Positions 30,168 through 42,239 of a stretch of 64,000 nt of DNA are shown in pieces. The translations under genes were made by a program, and so were the position numbers. The notes under the pieces were generated by a model. It saw nothing but the letters and a program-made list of their open reading frames with translations, was not told the DNA's origin and made no database searches. The stretch covers positions 1 through 64,000 of the IMG/VR virus record IMGVR_UViG_3300042923_000569; one strand, given 5' to 3'. The stretch's first letter is position 1. Every line of letters starts with the position of its first letter. The stretch is from a virus.

Positions 30168-30883
30168 AAACCTGCCTCTACAAGTAGTTTTCTTATATCT
30201 ACCACTTCATCGCTGTATCGAATTTGAAGAATCTTGAAATATGTAGGATCGATAAATCTAGCAAGATAATCAAGTTCAGAATCTGAAAATCGATTAAGTA
30301 GTTTATTGCCACTTTCTGGAGATGCAATATATATGAGCCAGGGTGATAGTTTACCTGTCTCGAACCATAGAATTGCACGTTCGGTACTTACATTGTCAAA
30401 GAAACTCGTCCAGTCATTATCTGTAGCAACCCCCCACTCAACTAAAGCATTAATTGAGCGTTCAATTCCACGGCGTGGATGTTCATTGCGAATACATTTA
30501 ATAACCCATTCTTCATATGTTTTATGTGAACGCCATTCGTAAACGGTCATCCCACCAGTTAAAACATGTTCGATGAATTGTTCCTTATTTAGAATATCGT
30601 TCGTCAAAATATATTGAGCGAACTCATAGAAATCATTGAAGTATCGTGATTTGATAAACTGCATCAAAGGTTCTTCATTCTTTTTCATCTGGAATTTATG
30701 GGCTTCCATAAAAAGCATATACAAACGATATGCTTCACGCATTAAACGTGATTCACGATCATTATACCGGTCACGCTTGATACATGCATGAGTCAGTACT
30801 GTGTCTTCTCGTTTATATGACTTTCCACAAAATCTACATTCATAAGTAGGGGCTTTAGCAGCCCCTTTATTACTTTTTGCCAT
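30164..30883 (-). CDS. Zinc-finger-containing hypothetical protein
   Basis: About 239 residues. The N-terminus has a C2H2-like finger, YECRFCGKSYKREDTVLTH followed by AC, and then a long helical domain. Proteins with this layout are common in T4-like phages of marine bacteria, without known function. I use the ATG at 30883; an upstream in-frame GTG also exists. It overlaps the possible clamp-loader gene by 14 bp. Confidence 0.55.
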   Translation of the reverse strand: MAKSNKGAAKAPTYECRFCGKSYKREDTVLTHACIKRDRYNDRESRLMREAYRLYMLFMEAHKFQMKKNEEPLMQFIKSRYFNDFYEFAQYILTNDILNKEQFIEHVLTGGMTVYEWRSHKTYEEWVIKCIRNEHPRRGIERSINALVEWGVATDNDWTSFFDNVSTERAILWFETGKLSPWLIYIASPESGNKLLNRFSDSELDYLARFIDPTYFKILQIRYSDEVVDIRKLLVEAGL

Positions 30884-31715
30884 ACTTTTCACTTTCTGCT
30901 TTGAATAGTTTTAGAAGAGATTTAATCTCTTGTTCAGATGAACCAAGATCCTGAAGCAGTTCGCTAAAGGTTTCTTTGGTGTATCCTGCTAACAAAATTT
31001 TATATTCAGCTTCACTTAATTGTGCAGCAGTATATTCAGATTGTGTACGTTTGATAATCTCAAAAAGATTCTTATCAACGTTTTTTAAACCTTTACAATG
31101 TGGTAACCAGTTATGAGCACGCTTTTGCGGTCCAATCATTTCTGATACAGAACACATCAATTGGTAAACTAATTCAGGATGATTCTTCATTTCCCAAAAA
31201 TCTTGATTAACCATATCATTAAGTAGAATTAAGTGGTACTTAATAGTAGTGCTATCAATTAGCGATATAATTTCACTACCACCAATTCCAAATTCTTGCA
31301 TAGTACTGATTAATGCGTCAGCAGAGGATTTATCCTGGACTGCAAACTTAATACGCCAATCATACTTAGCATGTTCATACTTAGCAGCACTGATACAAAT
31401 TCCAGCATCAGTACTGTTAAATTCATCTTTTAGTTCATTAAGAGCATCTTTGCCACCGGCTGACCATTTTCCAAAGACAGTTTCAACTTTCTTTGCATTA
31501 TAAGTCACTTGAACAGAGTCGTCTAGAGAACTTACCCAACGTAAAACAATATACGGTTGGAAATGCTTCTTTTCTTTTTCGCTTAGTGTATCAAAATAAC
31601 CATAATCGGCCATATCAATCTTTTCAAGTAAAAGATTCATGTCTAATTTGGTATTTGAACCAGTAACTGAATCTTCATCCTCTGAAGTTGTTGGCAAACC
31701 GCTAAAATCGAACAT
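30870..31715 (-). CDS. Possible clamp-loader small subunit (gp62-like)
   Basis: 281 residues. The patterns FQPYIVLRWVSSL near residue 53 and LILLNDMVNQDFWEMKNHPE near residue 165, then HNWLPHC, resemble proteins annotated as phage clamp-loader subunits (T4 gp62 group). In T4, gp62 works with the gp44 ATPase to load the sliding clamp; no gp44 is present in this window. The identification is tentative. It is coupled to the next upstream gene (one-base ATG/stop contact at 31715). Confidence 0.4.
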   Translation of the reverse strand: MFDFSGLPTTSEDEDSVTGSNTKLDMNLLLEKIDMADYGYFDTLSEKEKKHFQPYIVLRWVSSLDDSVQVTYNAKKVETVFGKWSAGGKDALNELKDEFNSTDAGICISAAKYEHAKYDWRIKFAVQDKSSADALISTMQEFGIGGSEIISLIDSTTIKYHLILLNDMVNQDFWEMKNHPELVYQLMCSVSEMIGPQKRAHNWLPHCKGLKNVDKNLFEIIKRTQSEYTAAQLSEAEYKILLAGYTKETFSELLQDLGSSEQEIKSLLKLFKAESEKYGKK

Positions 31716-32218
31716 TATTCACCAATTCCTAAAAATAAATCTTGGATTTTTTCATTTTCATCTGCAAAGTACACACATGGTGGATTTTTACCATTAAACA
31801 ACGGTACTGCAAGTAAATTTTTCTTTGGTAGCATTGGAATTTGCCATTTAGTAGTTAGTGTGAAAACACGAAGTACTTTTACTGTCTCATAACGTGGATA
31901 CATCGAGCGAATTGGGTTATAAACAAACGCACGAGGGTCTTTCATGTTTAAGATATTCTCAATGGTACACATTTCCATCATACCAGTATCTTCATCGCCT
32001 AGCAAAATCTGCCAGCCCAACGGTACTTGTACAACGTGATTGCCGATTTGTAAATCAGCACTAATACTGTTAAAAGAAACAGTATTGTGAATGTGTTTGA
32101 AATAATAATCAGCATCTTCTACTGAGCTTAAATCAAGTACACAATACATTTCTTCTGGAATGGTATCTGAAACCAAATCCATTTCAAAAGAGTAGTTTTC
32201 AGGTGTTAAAATATTCAT
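31715..32218 (-). CDS. Conserved hypothetical protein
   Basis: 167 residues, beta-rich, with a distinctive centre GWQILLGDEDTGMMEMC and a C-terminal half containing IPMLPKKNLLAVPLFNGK. No known domain is recognised. It is encoded between the acidic protein and the possible clamp-loader gene in a tight operon, probably early. Confidence 0.55.
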   Translation of the reverse strand: MNILTPENYSFEMDLVSDTIPEEMYCVLDLSSVEDADYYFKHIHNTVSFNSISADLQIGNHVVQVPLGWQILLGDEDTGMMEMCTIENILNMKDPRAFVYNPIRSMYPRYETVKVLRVFTLTTKWQIPMLPKKNLLAVPLFNGKNPPCVYFADENEKIQDLFLGIGE

Positions 32219-32226
32219 GTAAATCC

Positions 32227-32664
32227 TTAATAATAATTGTTGTCTTCGTCTTCATCGTCCTGATAATAATCTTCGTCATCATCAGTACAGCCGTAGAACT
32301 CCAATCCATAAGTTTCACATAATTCCTGAATTTTATCGACGTCAGTATCAAGATACACATCAAAATTACCAGATACGCTAATCACATCAATGTAGGATTT
32401 AGCATCAGTACTGGCATAGATAATGTCATATTTGTGTTCTTTGTCGAATTTAGCATCAAGTCGTGTTTTAATGTCGTAGATATTAACCCACGAATCATCA
32501 TCCGCTTGGCAGCGGTACACATAGGTGTCATCTGTTTCTAGATCCGGTATGTAATCAACCGAAAACACCATATCATCGATTAATGATTCCTCTGTTATTA
32601 GGGTATCAATAATCTCCAAAATTTCAGAATCGCCAATAAAGGCAAGACTAGATCGAAGTTCCAT
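32227..32664 (-). CDS. Acidic hypothetical protein
   Basis: 145 residues, strongly acidic, ending in an Asp/Glu/Tyr tail (DDDEDYYQDDEDEDNNYY). Highly acidic small proteins of phages often mimic DNA, but nothing here proves that. It is the first gene after a promoter that lies inside the end of uvsW. Confidence 0.55.
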   Translation of the reverse strand: MELRSSLAFIGDSEILEIIDTLITEESLIDDMVFSVDYIPDLETDDTYVYRCQADDDSWVNIYDIKTRLDAKFDKEHKYDIIYASTDAKSYIDVISVSGNFDVYLDTDVDKIQELCETYGLEFYGCTDDDEDYYQDDEDEDNNYY

Positions 32665-32694
32665 TTCAAAATTCCTTTTGTTCCATATGCCTAT

Positions 32695-32723
32695 ATTATA
32701 TCACAAATTTTATTTTCATTCCA
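32695..32723 (-). promoter_or_regulatory. Variant early promoter TGGAAT-17-TATAAT
   Basis: TATAAT with extended TGTGA and a weaker -35 (TGGAAT) at 17 bp. The -35 overlaps the last codons of uvsW. It drives 32664-29204. Confidence 0.65.
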
Positions 32724-34200
32724 TATTTTCCCAATCAGAAACGATAGTTTGTTCATATGGGTATTGTACTTCATTGTAATATGCAATACGTTCTCGTTGG
32801 TGCTTAGCACTGTACTTATTAGAACCTGAAATATCAAAAATCTCTACGTGATCTTTATCTTCTGCACGGCGTAATCCACGTCCAATACTCTGAATAGTCC
32901 TTACAAAACTCTTACCGGGTTCAATGAGTACTACATTATATAAACGACTGATACTAATACCAGTACTTGCAACACCATAGGTAGCAATAAGTATTTTGTT
33001 ATCAGCCCAACGAATTTCACCATATGAAGCTTCACGATCTTTCTTCTTTGTCTTACCCCTAACAAACTCGGTAACTGGAATTCCTAAGAATTCACATAGT
33101 AGTTCCCCAGCTTCCAATCTATCTACTAGTACTAACGTGTTACCAGTTTCTGCAATAGCAGCTATGAATGTAGCAATATACTGCATTCTTGCTCTATCAG
33201 TAACTAGGTACTTTAATTCTTCCTGATAGTTAGAAAACTTCATCTTACTTTGCATCTTAATACAGTTAACGTTACATGTACTAAGAATCTTTTTATCTTG
33301 AAGTTCTTTTGCTGAGATTGTATAAATTATGTCACCAACATTACACTTAATCTTAGCTGCTAGTACTGGATCTTTTGGAATAGTACCAGTTAAACCCCAG
33401 CGTAACGGAATATTACACATGACCTGTCCAAGTACTGCATGTAGTGCTTCTGCTGCACTGGTATGTGCTTCATCTACAATAACTGCAATAACTCCACTGA
33501 TAAAGTCATTAACATCCTGTTCAGTTAGTTCTAGTTCACCCTTTTTGGTTTTCTTCCATAGGGAGTTAAGTGACTGCCATGTAGTAATAGTATGTTGGTG
33601 ATTAAGTTCTTTTTTATCACCATAGAACACACCAGCATCAAGACCACACATTTCATAGTCATTATATGTCTGCTGAACAAGATCTTTGTTAGGTACGATG
33701 ATAATACTTCTTCCGTACTTCTCAACACTTTTAGACATTGCAGCAGTAATTAGTGTTTTACCAGAACTAGTACTTGCTAATAGCAATCCATGTGGATTTC
33801 TTAGACACGCATTTACAGCATTTACCTGGTGTTCACGAAGGATTATTTTTTCACCTTCCATGTGGTGACCAGCAGGAAATTCTACATAATCGAAAATATT
33901 CTCATCAATTTCTTCAAACTCAAAGTTATGTTGAATACGTTGATCTTCGATATCGATCATTATGTTATGTTTTTCAAGAATAGGTAGTAATTGCTCTAAC
34001 ATATGATAGCTAGTAGCACCACCGATGTTCATAAAGTTCACTTTACCATCCCAGCGGCCCATTCTTCCCGCTGGGGTAAATTTTGCATATGGTAGTGTGA
34101 ATGAAACCTTACGAATCATTTCTTGACGAATATTAGGGGCAAGCCCCTCAAATTTACAGTTAACTTCATCCTGAAGAATTAACTTACAAGTTCCACTCAT
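32716..34200 (-). CDS. uvsW: UvsW-like recombination helicase
   Basis: 494 residues, an SF2 helicase acting in late replication, R-loop removal and branch migration in T4. It has an N-terminal DNA-binding domain (residues 1-110, RMGRWDGKVNF), Walker A LLASTSSGKT, a DEAH box in VIVDEAHTSA, WGLTGT (motif III) and RTIQSIGRGLRRAEDK (motif VI). It lies just downstream of the DexA-like exonuclease. Its coding region holds an unusually dense cluster of AGTACT palindromes (six between 32927 and 33774). Confidence 0.93.
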   Translation of the reverse strand: MSGTCKLILQDEVNCKFEGLAPNIRQEMIRKVSFTLPYAKFTPAGRMGRWDGKVNFMNIGGATSYHMLEQLLPILEKHNIMIDIEDQRIQHNFEFEEIDENIFDYVEFPAGHHMEGEKIILREHQVNAVNACLRNPHGLLLASTSSGKTLITAAMSKSVEKYGRSIIIVPNKDLVQQTYNDYEMCGLDAGVFYGDKKELNHQHTITTWQSLNSLWKKTKKGELELTEQDVNDFISGVIAVIVDEAHTSAAEALHAVLGQVMCNIPLRWGLTGTIPKDPVLAAKIKCNVGDIIYTISAKELQDKKILSTCNVNCIKMQSKMKFSNYQEELKYLVTDRARMQYIATFIAAIAETGNTLVLVDRLEAGELLCEFLGIPVTEFVRGKTKKKDREASYGEIRWADNKILIATYGVASTGISISRLYNVVLIEPGKSFVRTIQSIGRGLRRAEDKDHVEIFDISGSNKYSAKHQRERIAYYNEVQYPYEQTIVSDWENME

Positions 34201-34222
34201 CCTTGAGTCCTTATTTTATTTC

Positions 34223-35068
34223 TTAGTGCGGTTGTTCATCCAATGTAATCGAACCGTCTTCCATTCTGCGTGTAATTTCAGTTTCTACTGTATACGCTAG
34301 ATCAGCATCAAAGTTTGGCATATTAGAATTTAGTACATCCATATTCATAATCATCCACATTAGATAATTCTGAGGTACTTCTTCCATTAACATTCCTTTG
34401 TGCTTACCAATAGTCATTACACTGTATAGGATTGGAGTATTTGCTAGTGCAACTACTTGTGAACCAATTTCCATACTGGTATCAATTAAACCACGTTCAA
34501 TCGCTATATTTACTAAGTGTACAAGTACCTTATATGTCATATATACATCATCTTCAGCACTGTGTGGTACAATTTTACGAGTACATGTTGTATGTAACCC
34601 AAATTTAAACCACAAGAAGCTTAATGTTAGGTTTTTAAACTCAGGGTCTTCAGCAAATAGTTTCTTTGCAAGTTTTAGTGTACAAATCCAACGGCTATCA
34701 TCAACAAACGGTGCAAATTCCGTTGCATCAACACGTTCACTGTTTTTAAGTAGCATTCTACGGTCAAACTGCACATTGTGTCCTACAAAGTACTGTTTTA
34801 GTTCAAAGAATGGATAAAACTCATTATGTCCATCAGCATAAGTTTCATGTCCAACTAAATCTTCTTCAGTAATGAAATGAATAGCAGATGCGTCGGCAGG
34901 AATACCATTTACTGGTTTAAAACGTTCGGTGTAATTTACCATATCCTCAAACGAATCATTTGAACTATTAGGAAATGACGCACTGAATTCAATAATTTCA
35001 GATACATCATCTACACCAGTAGTTTCAGTGTCAAGTACTATAATATTGTTAAAAAAGTCTTCTAGCAT
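34223..35068 (-). CDS. dexA: DEDDh 3'-5' exonuclease (DexA-like)
   Basis: About 281 residues. The exonuclease motifs are LDTETTG (Exo I), VGHNVQFDRRML (Exo II) and PHSAEDDVYM (Exo III, DEDDh type). T4 DexA (exonuclease A) is the closest named relative by type. I chose the ATG at 35068, with AGGA upstream; the longer frame to 35104 runs into the terminator hairpin. It may degrade DNA or trim recombination ends. Confidence 0.8.
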   Translation of the reverse strand: MLEDFFNNIIVLDTETTGVDDVSEIIEFSASFPNSSNDSFEDMVNYTERFKPVNGIPADASAIHFITEEDLVGHETYADGHNEFYPFFELKQYFVGHNVQFDRRMLLKNSERVDATEFAPFVDDSRWICTLKLAKKLFAEDPEFKNLTLSFLWFKFGLHTTCTRKIVPHSAEDDVYMTYKVLVHLVNIAIERGLIDTSMEIGSQVVALANTPILYSVMTIGKHKGMLMEEVPQNYLMWMIMNMDVLNSNMPNFDADLAYTVETEITRRMEDGSITLDEQPH

Positions 35069-35094
35069 TGTATTATTTTGTCCTAAAAAACAAA

Positions 35095-35115
35095 AAGGAC
35101 GCAATAAGCGTCCTT
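35095..35115 (-). terminator. Terminator after UvsY-like gene
   Basis: AAGGACGC/GCGTCCTT stem, 5-base loop, TTTTTG then TTTTTT on the minus strand. Confidence 0.85.
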
Positions 35116-35120
35116 AAAAA

Positions 35121-35585
35121 TTAATCTAATCTTGCGTCTTCGATGCCTGCTGTTCTCAATCGAACAATATTGTTCAACTGGAATGCTTTCATCTCTAACG
35201 ATTTTACTACGCCTGCTAATTGATTCCGAATATATGACACATCAGCTATCAATTGCGATAACGCCACAACATCAGGATCGCCATCAACATATTTCTTACA
35301 GTCTGCACTTGAAAGAGCACGTTTGTAGTGCTCTAAGAATGTTTTAAACTTTTCAGATTCGAGTTGTCTCATTTCTATTTCTAGAATTTCGAGTACTGCC
35401 TCTACTTGTTGAAATTGGCTGAAGCGTAATTCATGGTATGCAGGCAACTTTTGAGCAATTTGTTCAATTAAACCTATTTGTTTAATCTCACGGCGAGCTT
35501 CTTCAAGTTCTTCTTCGAAGAATTCAACCATGTCAAGTATTTTGGATTTATCATCTTTAATAATCCAGTGCCATGCCTTAGCCAT
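35121..35585 (-). CDS. UvsY-like recombination mediator (candidate)
   Basis: 154 residues, entirely helical with coiled-coil stretches. The C-terminal part HYKRALSSADCKKYVDGD, then SYIRNQLAGVVKSLE and a QLNNI stretch, resembles the order of features in T4 UvsY, which loads UvsX on gp32-coated single strands. It starts 2 bp after uvsX stops, the expected functional neighbour. Similarity is modest, so it could be another helical accessory protein. Confidence 0.5.
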   Translation of the reverse strand: MAKAWHWIIKDDKSKILDMVEFFEEELEEARREIKQIGLIEQIAQKLPAYHELRFSQFQQVEAVLEILEIEMRQLESEKFKTFLEHYKRALSSADCKKYVDGDPDVVALSQLIADVSYIRNQLAGVVKSLEMKAFQLNNIVRLRTAGIEDARLD

Positions 35586-35587
35586 TA

Positions 35588-36724
35588 TTATTCTCCGGTT
35601 AGTTCTTCGTCTGGTGTTTCAACATCAAGACCGAAATCTTCATCGCCCTTTTCTTCTTCAGGGACATGTGAGATTAATGGATGACGAACGAATTGTTCCA
35701 TTACTAAATCTAGACAATCAGATTCATTATTCATCCAACCTTTACGATATAGTAGAATTTGCTCACCAGTATCAATATCAACATATGATAGACGGTTTCC
35801 TGATTTCTCAATTAGGCCGTACTTCTCAAACATGTCAAGAAGACCACTGCGAGGATTCATACCTTTATCCCAAGGAATTTTGATTTCCACATCTTCAAAT
35901 GGTTTGTTGTAACGTGTTTTCATGACTTTACATTTAGAACGAATACCACTTACATCAGAAGTTTTATTACCATCTTCATCTTCTTTTAGTTTTAGTTTAC
36001 CCATCGCAACAACGATTGAGGAAGCGTATACTAAACCAGAACCACCACTGATTTTAGGATCAGGACTGAACATATCTTGGCTTTCATATGAGTGGTTTAC
36101 ACATACCATTCCCATATTCAATGCACCAATACTGTTTACACAGTTAGTGATGAATGCTTTTAACTGCTTAGGTTTATGACCCATGTCACCTTTTAGATTA
36201 CCCGCTTTCATTTGATCGTTAGCAATTTCAGTATTCAACATACCGATACTATCAATAATGAATAGAACTTTTTGACGTTCATCACGTGGTACATCTTCGT
36301 ATTCTTTACGATAACCTTCAATGAATTCATAAGTGAATTTAGCAACGTCGCCAATCATACCCATGTTCATTTTAAGTAGTTTTTCAGGTGAGGTATCTAC
36401 ACCAAGTGCCTGAAGCCATTCTGAATCCAATGCGTTCTCAGAGTCGATTATAACTACAAAAATGCCTTGTTTCTGTGCTTCACGAGCAATATTACCAGAT
36501 ACGATGAATGATTTACCGGAACCGGATTCACCAGCAAACATTGTTACTTTGCCAAGTGGAATGCCCTTTTTAAAATCGCCACTAATACGGTAATTAAGTG
36601 CGAAGTTACCAGTACTAACCCAAGTATCAGGATCGTGGAATCCAATACTTACACCAGAGTTCTTTTTAACTGAGGCGGTACTGTTTTTAATAATGCTTGC
36701 AAGACCTGCTGAAAAATTCTTCAT
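35588..36724 (-). CDS. uvsX: UvsX recombinase (RecA-like)
   Basis: 378 residues, the phage strand-exchange protein for recombination-dependent replication. Walker A is AGESGSGKSF (about residue 65), Walker B VLFIIDSIGML (about residue 147), and VCVNHSYESQD lies in the L-loop area. T4 UvsX has 391 residues. It is followed directly by the UvsY-like gene, and the gp32-like SSB gene lies just upstream behind a hairpin. Confidence 0.94.
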   Translation of the reverse strand: MKNFSAGLASIIKNSTASVKKNSGVSIGFHDPDTWVSTGNFALNYRISGDFKKGIPLGKVTMFAGESGSGKSFIVSGNIAREAQKQGIFVVIIDSENALDSEWLQALGVDTSPEKLLKMNMGMIGDVAKFTYEFIEGYRKEYEDVPRDERQKVLFIIDSIGMLNTEIANDQMKAGNLKGDMGHKPKQLKAFITNCVNSIGALNMGMVCVNHSYESQDMFSPDPKISGGSGLVYASSIVVAMGKLKLKEDEDGNKTSDVSGIRSKCKVMKTRYNKPFEDVEIKIPWDKGMNPRSGLLDMFEKYGLIEKSGNRLSYVDIDTGEQILLYRKGWMNNESDCLDLVMEQFVRHPLISHVPEEEKGDEDFGLDVETPDEELTGE

Positions 36725-36745
36725 ATTTTTCTCTCCATGAAATGA

Positions 36746-36768
36746 TTAAGGCCAATCCTTGGCCTTAA
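36746..36768 (-). terminator. Hairpin after SSB gene
   Basis: Ten-base perfect stem TTAAGGCCAA/TTGGCCTTAA with a 3-base loop. Only a weak T-rich tail follows on the minus strand, so it is probably a partial terminator that lets some transcription into uvsX. Confidence 0.6.
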
Positions 36769-36786
36769 TTTTTTACTTACTACTTA

Positions 36787-37827
36787 TTAGCCGCCTTTAG
36801 CTTTTAGCTTAGCAACTAGCTCGGCTGGAGATAGTTTAGCGGTGGTAGCTGCTGGAGTTGCTGCTTTAACAGGTTCTACAGGAGCAGATTCAACAGCGGC
36901 TGGTTTAGTTTCAGCTACTACTGGAGTAGATGGAACTGAAGCAGTTTGTGCTGCTGGAGTAGTTGGAGCGGTAGTGCTTGAACCAGTTGCTGGTTTTTGA
37001 ACGCCTGCTGGACGATAGAACTCAGCCCAACGTGCAGGATCGTATGCTTCACCGTTACAAGATGCTTCGAACATCTCACGAATCGCATTCAATTCTTCTG
37101 GAGTTGGTTGTTTTGGCATGAATTCACTTAGAGTGAATAGACCATATTGTTCAATCGCTTCTAGTTCATCACCGTTTAGTGGACGCTCGGAGAATTTGAA
37201 CTGAGATGAGTCATAGGTATTGAAACCACCACCATTTTTAGTCTTGATTACACGGAAATCACGTCCATGCTGATAATCAGTTGGTAGTTCTGCCACATCT
37301 GGATTCAAAATGATAGATTTGATTTTTTCAAACAAATCTTTGTTCACTAGAACACGGCGAATTGGGTTTTCAGGTGCGTTGTCGTCTTTAACTTCAACTG
37401 AGCCTGGTGCAATCATGCATTGGAATAGATAAGTTTTCTTTTTCCAGTACTGTGATGCTTGTTTAGATAGATCTTCGTTACCTGTCTCTTTAGCCACTTT
37501 ATACCACTGACGAATCTCGGTAAGAATAGGACAAGAGTTTGGAACCCACATTTCGTTGCATGGAACTTGTAGACGTACTTTATCAGTGTGTACACCTTTC
37601 ACGCCGTTGAAAGTAAGATTAATCATCTCACGCTCACGCCAGAAGTAAGTGTTATTCTGATCTGCGTCTGGTAGAAAACGTAGATTTAGATCTTGGTTTT
37701 CAGGAATGTTCCAGAACGCTAGAAATGCGTCAGGTTGACCATTTCCGGTAAAGGTTCCGCTTTTTGCTGCTTCAGCTTTTGCCGCTTCAGCCGCTAGTAA
37801 TGCACGAATTTCTGCTAATGATGCCAT
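36787..37827 (-). CDS. 32: Single-stranded DNA-binding protein (T4 gp32-like)
   Basis: 346 residues from MASLAEIRALL; AAGGA precedes the ATG at 37827. The OB-fold core has NQDLNLRFLPDAD and VPCNEMWVPNSCPILTEI, aligning with the gp32 zinc-loop region, but one of the T4 zinc cysteines is replaced by leucine. After residue ~270 it is a Pro/Ala/Thr linker, and the C-terminus is basic (ELVAKLKAKGG) instead of the acidic tail of T4 gp32. Two tandem strong promoters upstream fit the need for abundant early protein. Confidence 0.85.
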   Translation of the reverse strand: MASLAEIRALLAAEAAKAEAAKSGTFTGNGQPDAFLAFWNIPENQDLNLRFLPDADQNNTYFWREREMINLTFNGVKGVHTDKVRLQVPCNEMWVPNSCPILTEIRQWYKVAKETGNEDLSKQASQYWKKKTYLFQCMIAPGSVEVKDDNAPENPIRRVLVNKDLFEKIKSIILNPDVAELPTDYQHGRDFRVIKTKNGGGFNTYDSSQFKFSERPLNGDELEAIEQYGLFTLSEFMPKQPTPEELNAIREMFEASCNGEAYDPARWAEFYRPAGVQKPATGSSTTAPTTPAAQTASVPSTPVVAETKPAAVESAPVEPVKAATPAATTAKLSPAELVAKLKAKGG

Positions 37828-37909
37828 TTTTGATTTCCTTATCAATTTGCTTCTTGGTTTCTTTGTTTAATTTGCTTATTGTCGCCAGCTTCATGCCGTT
37901 GACTTTCAT

Positions 37910-37938
37910 ATTATACCACAATATTTCGTGGCGTTTCA
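37910..37938 (-). promoter_or_regulatory. Early-type promoter TGAAAC-17-TATAAT (proximal)
   Basis: TGAAAC, 17 bp ending TGTGG, TATAAT. It lies 83 bp before the SSB ATG and is the downstream member of a tandem pair. Confidence 0.88.
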
Positions 37939-38039
37939 TTTTTCTCTACTATACACAGGTAAAATACCTAAAGTACAATAAAATAAAATGGCTTTTAAGT
38001 CTGTGCTGACTATATCTGAGTTGCCTCAAATCTATTTAC

Positions 38040-38068
38040 ATTATACCACAAAAAGGTATAACGTTTCA
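38040..38068 (-). promoter_or_regulatory. Early-type promoter TGAAAC-17-TATAAT (distal)
   Basis: Second identical-class promoter (spacer ending TGTGG), 130 bp upstream of the first. A ~210-base leader to the SSB gene results. Confidence 0.88.
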
Positions 38069-38080
38069 TTTATTTAACGG

Positions 38081-39389
<1,309 letters not shown>

Positions 39390-39406
39390 TCAAATCTGTA
39401 TAGATA

Positions 39407-39412
39407 TATTTA

Positions 39413-39414
<2 letters not shown>
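39407..39414 (-). promoter_or_regulatory. Late-type octamer AATAAATA
   Basis: 30 bp before the start at 39377, overlapping the terminase stop codon. Confidence 0.45.
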
Positions 39415-41122
<1,708 letters not shown>

Positions 41123-41150
41123 CTAGTTTACCCATGCGGGTTTTCTAGAC

Positions 41151-41158
41151 TATTTAGC
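41151..41158 (-). promoter_or_regulatory. Variant late octamer GCTAAATA
   Basis: 41 bp before the terminase ATG. It shares TAAATA with the consensus. Confidence 0.4.
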
Positions 41159-41179
41159 AATTAAAAAAGTAAAAATTAG

Positions 41180-41695
41180 TTACGATGATCTAACAGTTAC
41201 AACTCTGTTATACATAAATGCATGATTTTTAGGTATTTCATAATTATCAACAAAAATATATTCAAAATTCCTTCCACGTAATCCATTTTCTACATCTTGA
41301 ATAAAATAAATCTTAGAATTATTAGAGAAAGTGAATGTATTTGAGGTACGTTGTTCAAGAGTAATAAATCTTTGGTCTTCTGGTAGACGTTCTTGGAATT
41401 TATCAAATAATTCATTAATAATATCAAAATTATATCTAAAGATACTATATGACTTTCCACAAAGTGCCACATTAATATTTTTATTGAATAAAACTGTCCA
41501 TAATGCAGCTATCATAATTGTTGTTGTAGTTCCATCACCACGATTTGTAATAATTTCGTAATGGTCTGAATGATCCATATTAATAATATGGTTCATATCA
41601 TTCATTTGATGTTCTCTAAGACATATTTCTAGATATTCTTCTATAAAATAGAAAATAGTTTGTCTACAAATTTCATATTCTAATGCATAATTCAT
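41180..41695 (-). CDS. Degenerate terminase-ATPase-like protein
   Basis: 171 residues that align along most of their length with the ATPase domain of the adjacent large terminase. NRGDGTTTTIMIAALWTVLF (51-70) corresponds to [20 protein letters not shown], and GLRGRNFEYIFVDNYEIP corresponds to [14 protein letters not shown]. The P-loop lysine and the catalytic glutamate after the Walker B aspartate are lost, so it should not hydrolyse ATP. It sits immediately upstream of the terminase gene, where T4 has the small subunit gp16. A regulator or structural partner of the motor is inferred. Confidence 0.6.
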   Translation of the reverse strand: MNYALEYEICRQTIFYFIEEYLEICLREHQMNDMNHIINMDHSDHYEIITNRGDGTTTTIMIAALWTVLFNKNINVALCGKSYSIFRYNFDIINELFDKFQERLPEDQRFITLEQRTSNTFTFSNNSKIYFIQDVENGLRGRNFEYIFVDNYEIPKNHAFMYNRVVTVRSS

Positions 41696-41710
41696 AATCT
41701 TCCTTAAAAA

Positions 41711-41730
41711 GTACCGTCAAGTGACGGTAC
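41711..41730 (-). terminator. Terminator
   Basis: GTACCGTCA/TGACGGTAC stem with TTTTT on the minus strand, ending the transcript of the gene at 41740. Confidence 0.85.
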
Positions 41731-41739
41731 ATAGTACTA

Positions 41740-42239
41740 TTAAATCTGTTTTTGTGTATATGTTAGGTCCATATAAGTCTTAAATGGTCCATATAGTGCT
41801 TCAGTATTGTTTCGTTCGTTGTAAATATCGATACTTAGAGTTAAACGAGGAAGATATGTTCCATTTTCACTACGAACCAACCACCAGCCAGGATAAAAAC
41901 GCTTTTTAGAGCGTGTACTTTTCCTGAAAGTACCGATACCTAATGGATCATCATATAAAATATCAATAATAGTGTCTGTATCATTAATCGGATAGTCGCC
42001 TAATGCTTTTGATGCATTGGTCGAATCAGTCACTACAATTTCTGCATATGTGAATGTTTCATTAAGTAATTCTTCAAGTTCTGAAATAGTTTTGAATTTC
42101 AATATTCCAGTACTGGTAAAGAACTCTAAACCTGTACGTTCGGTAGTACCTTCATCATAATTAACTAGAATACCCATCTTTTCACCAGTATTAGTTTCAA
42201 CAATAAATGAATATTCAGTTAGTACTTTAAGAATTGCCA

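Noticed and set aside
30848-30866. GC-rich hairpin GGGGCT/AGCCCC near the end of the possible clamp-loader gene
   Set aside because: It lies within the first codons of the next gene and has no T-run; it is probably codon sequence only.
37985-38030. AT-rich stretch upstream of the SSB gene as a replication origin
   Set aside because: There is no iteron or structured repeat beyond the two promoters; AT-richness alone is not evidence.
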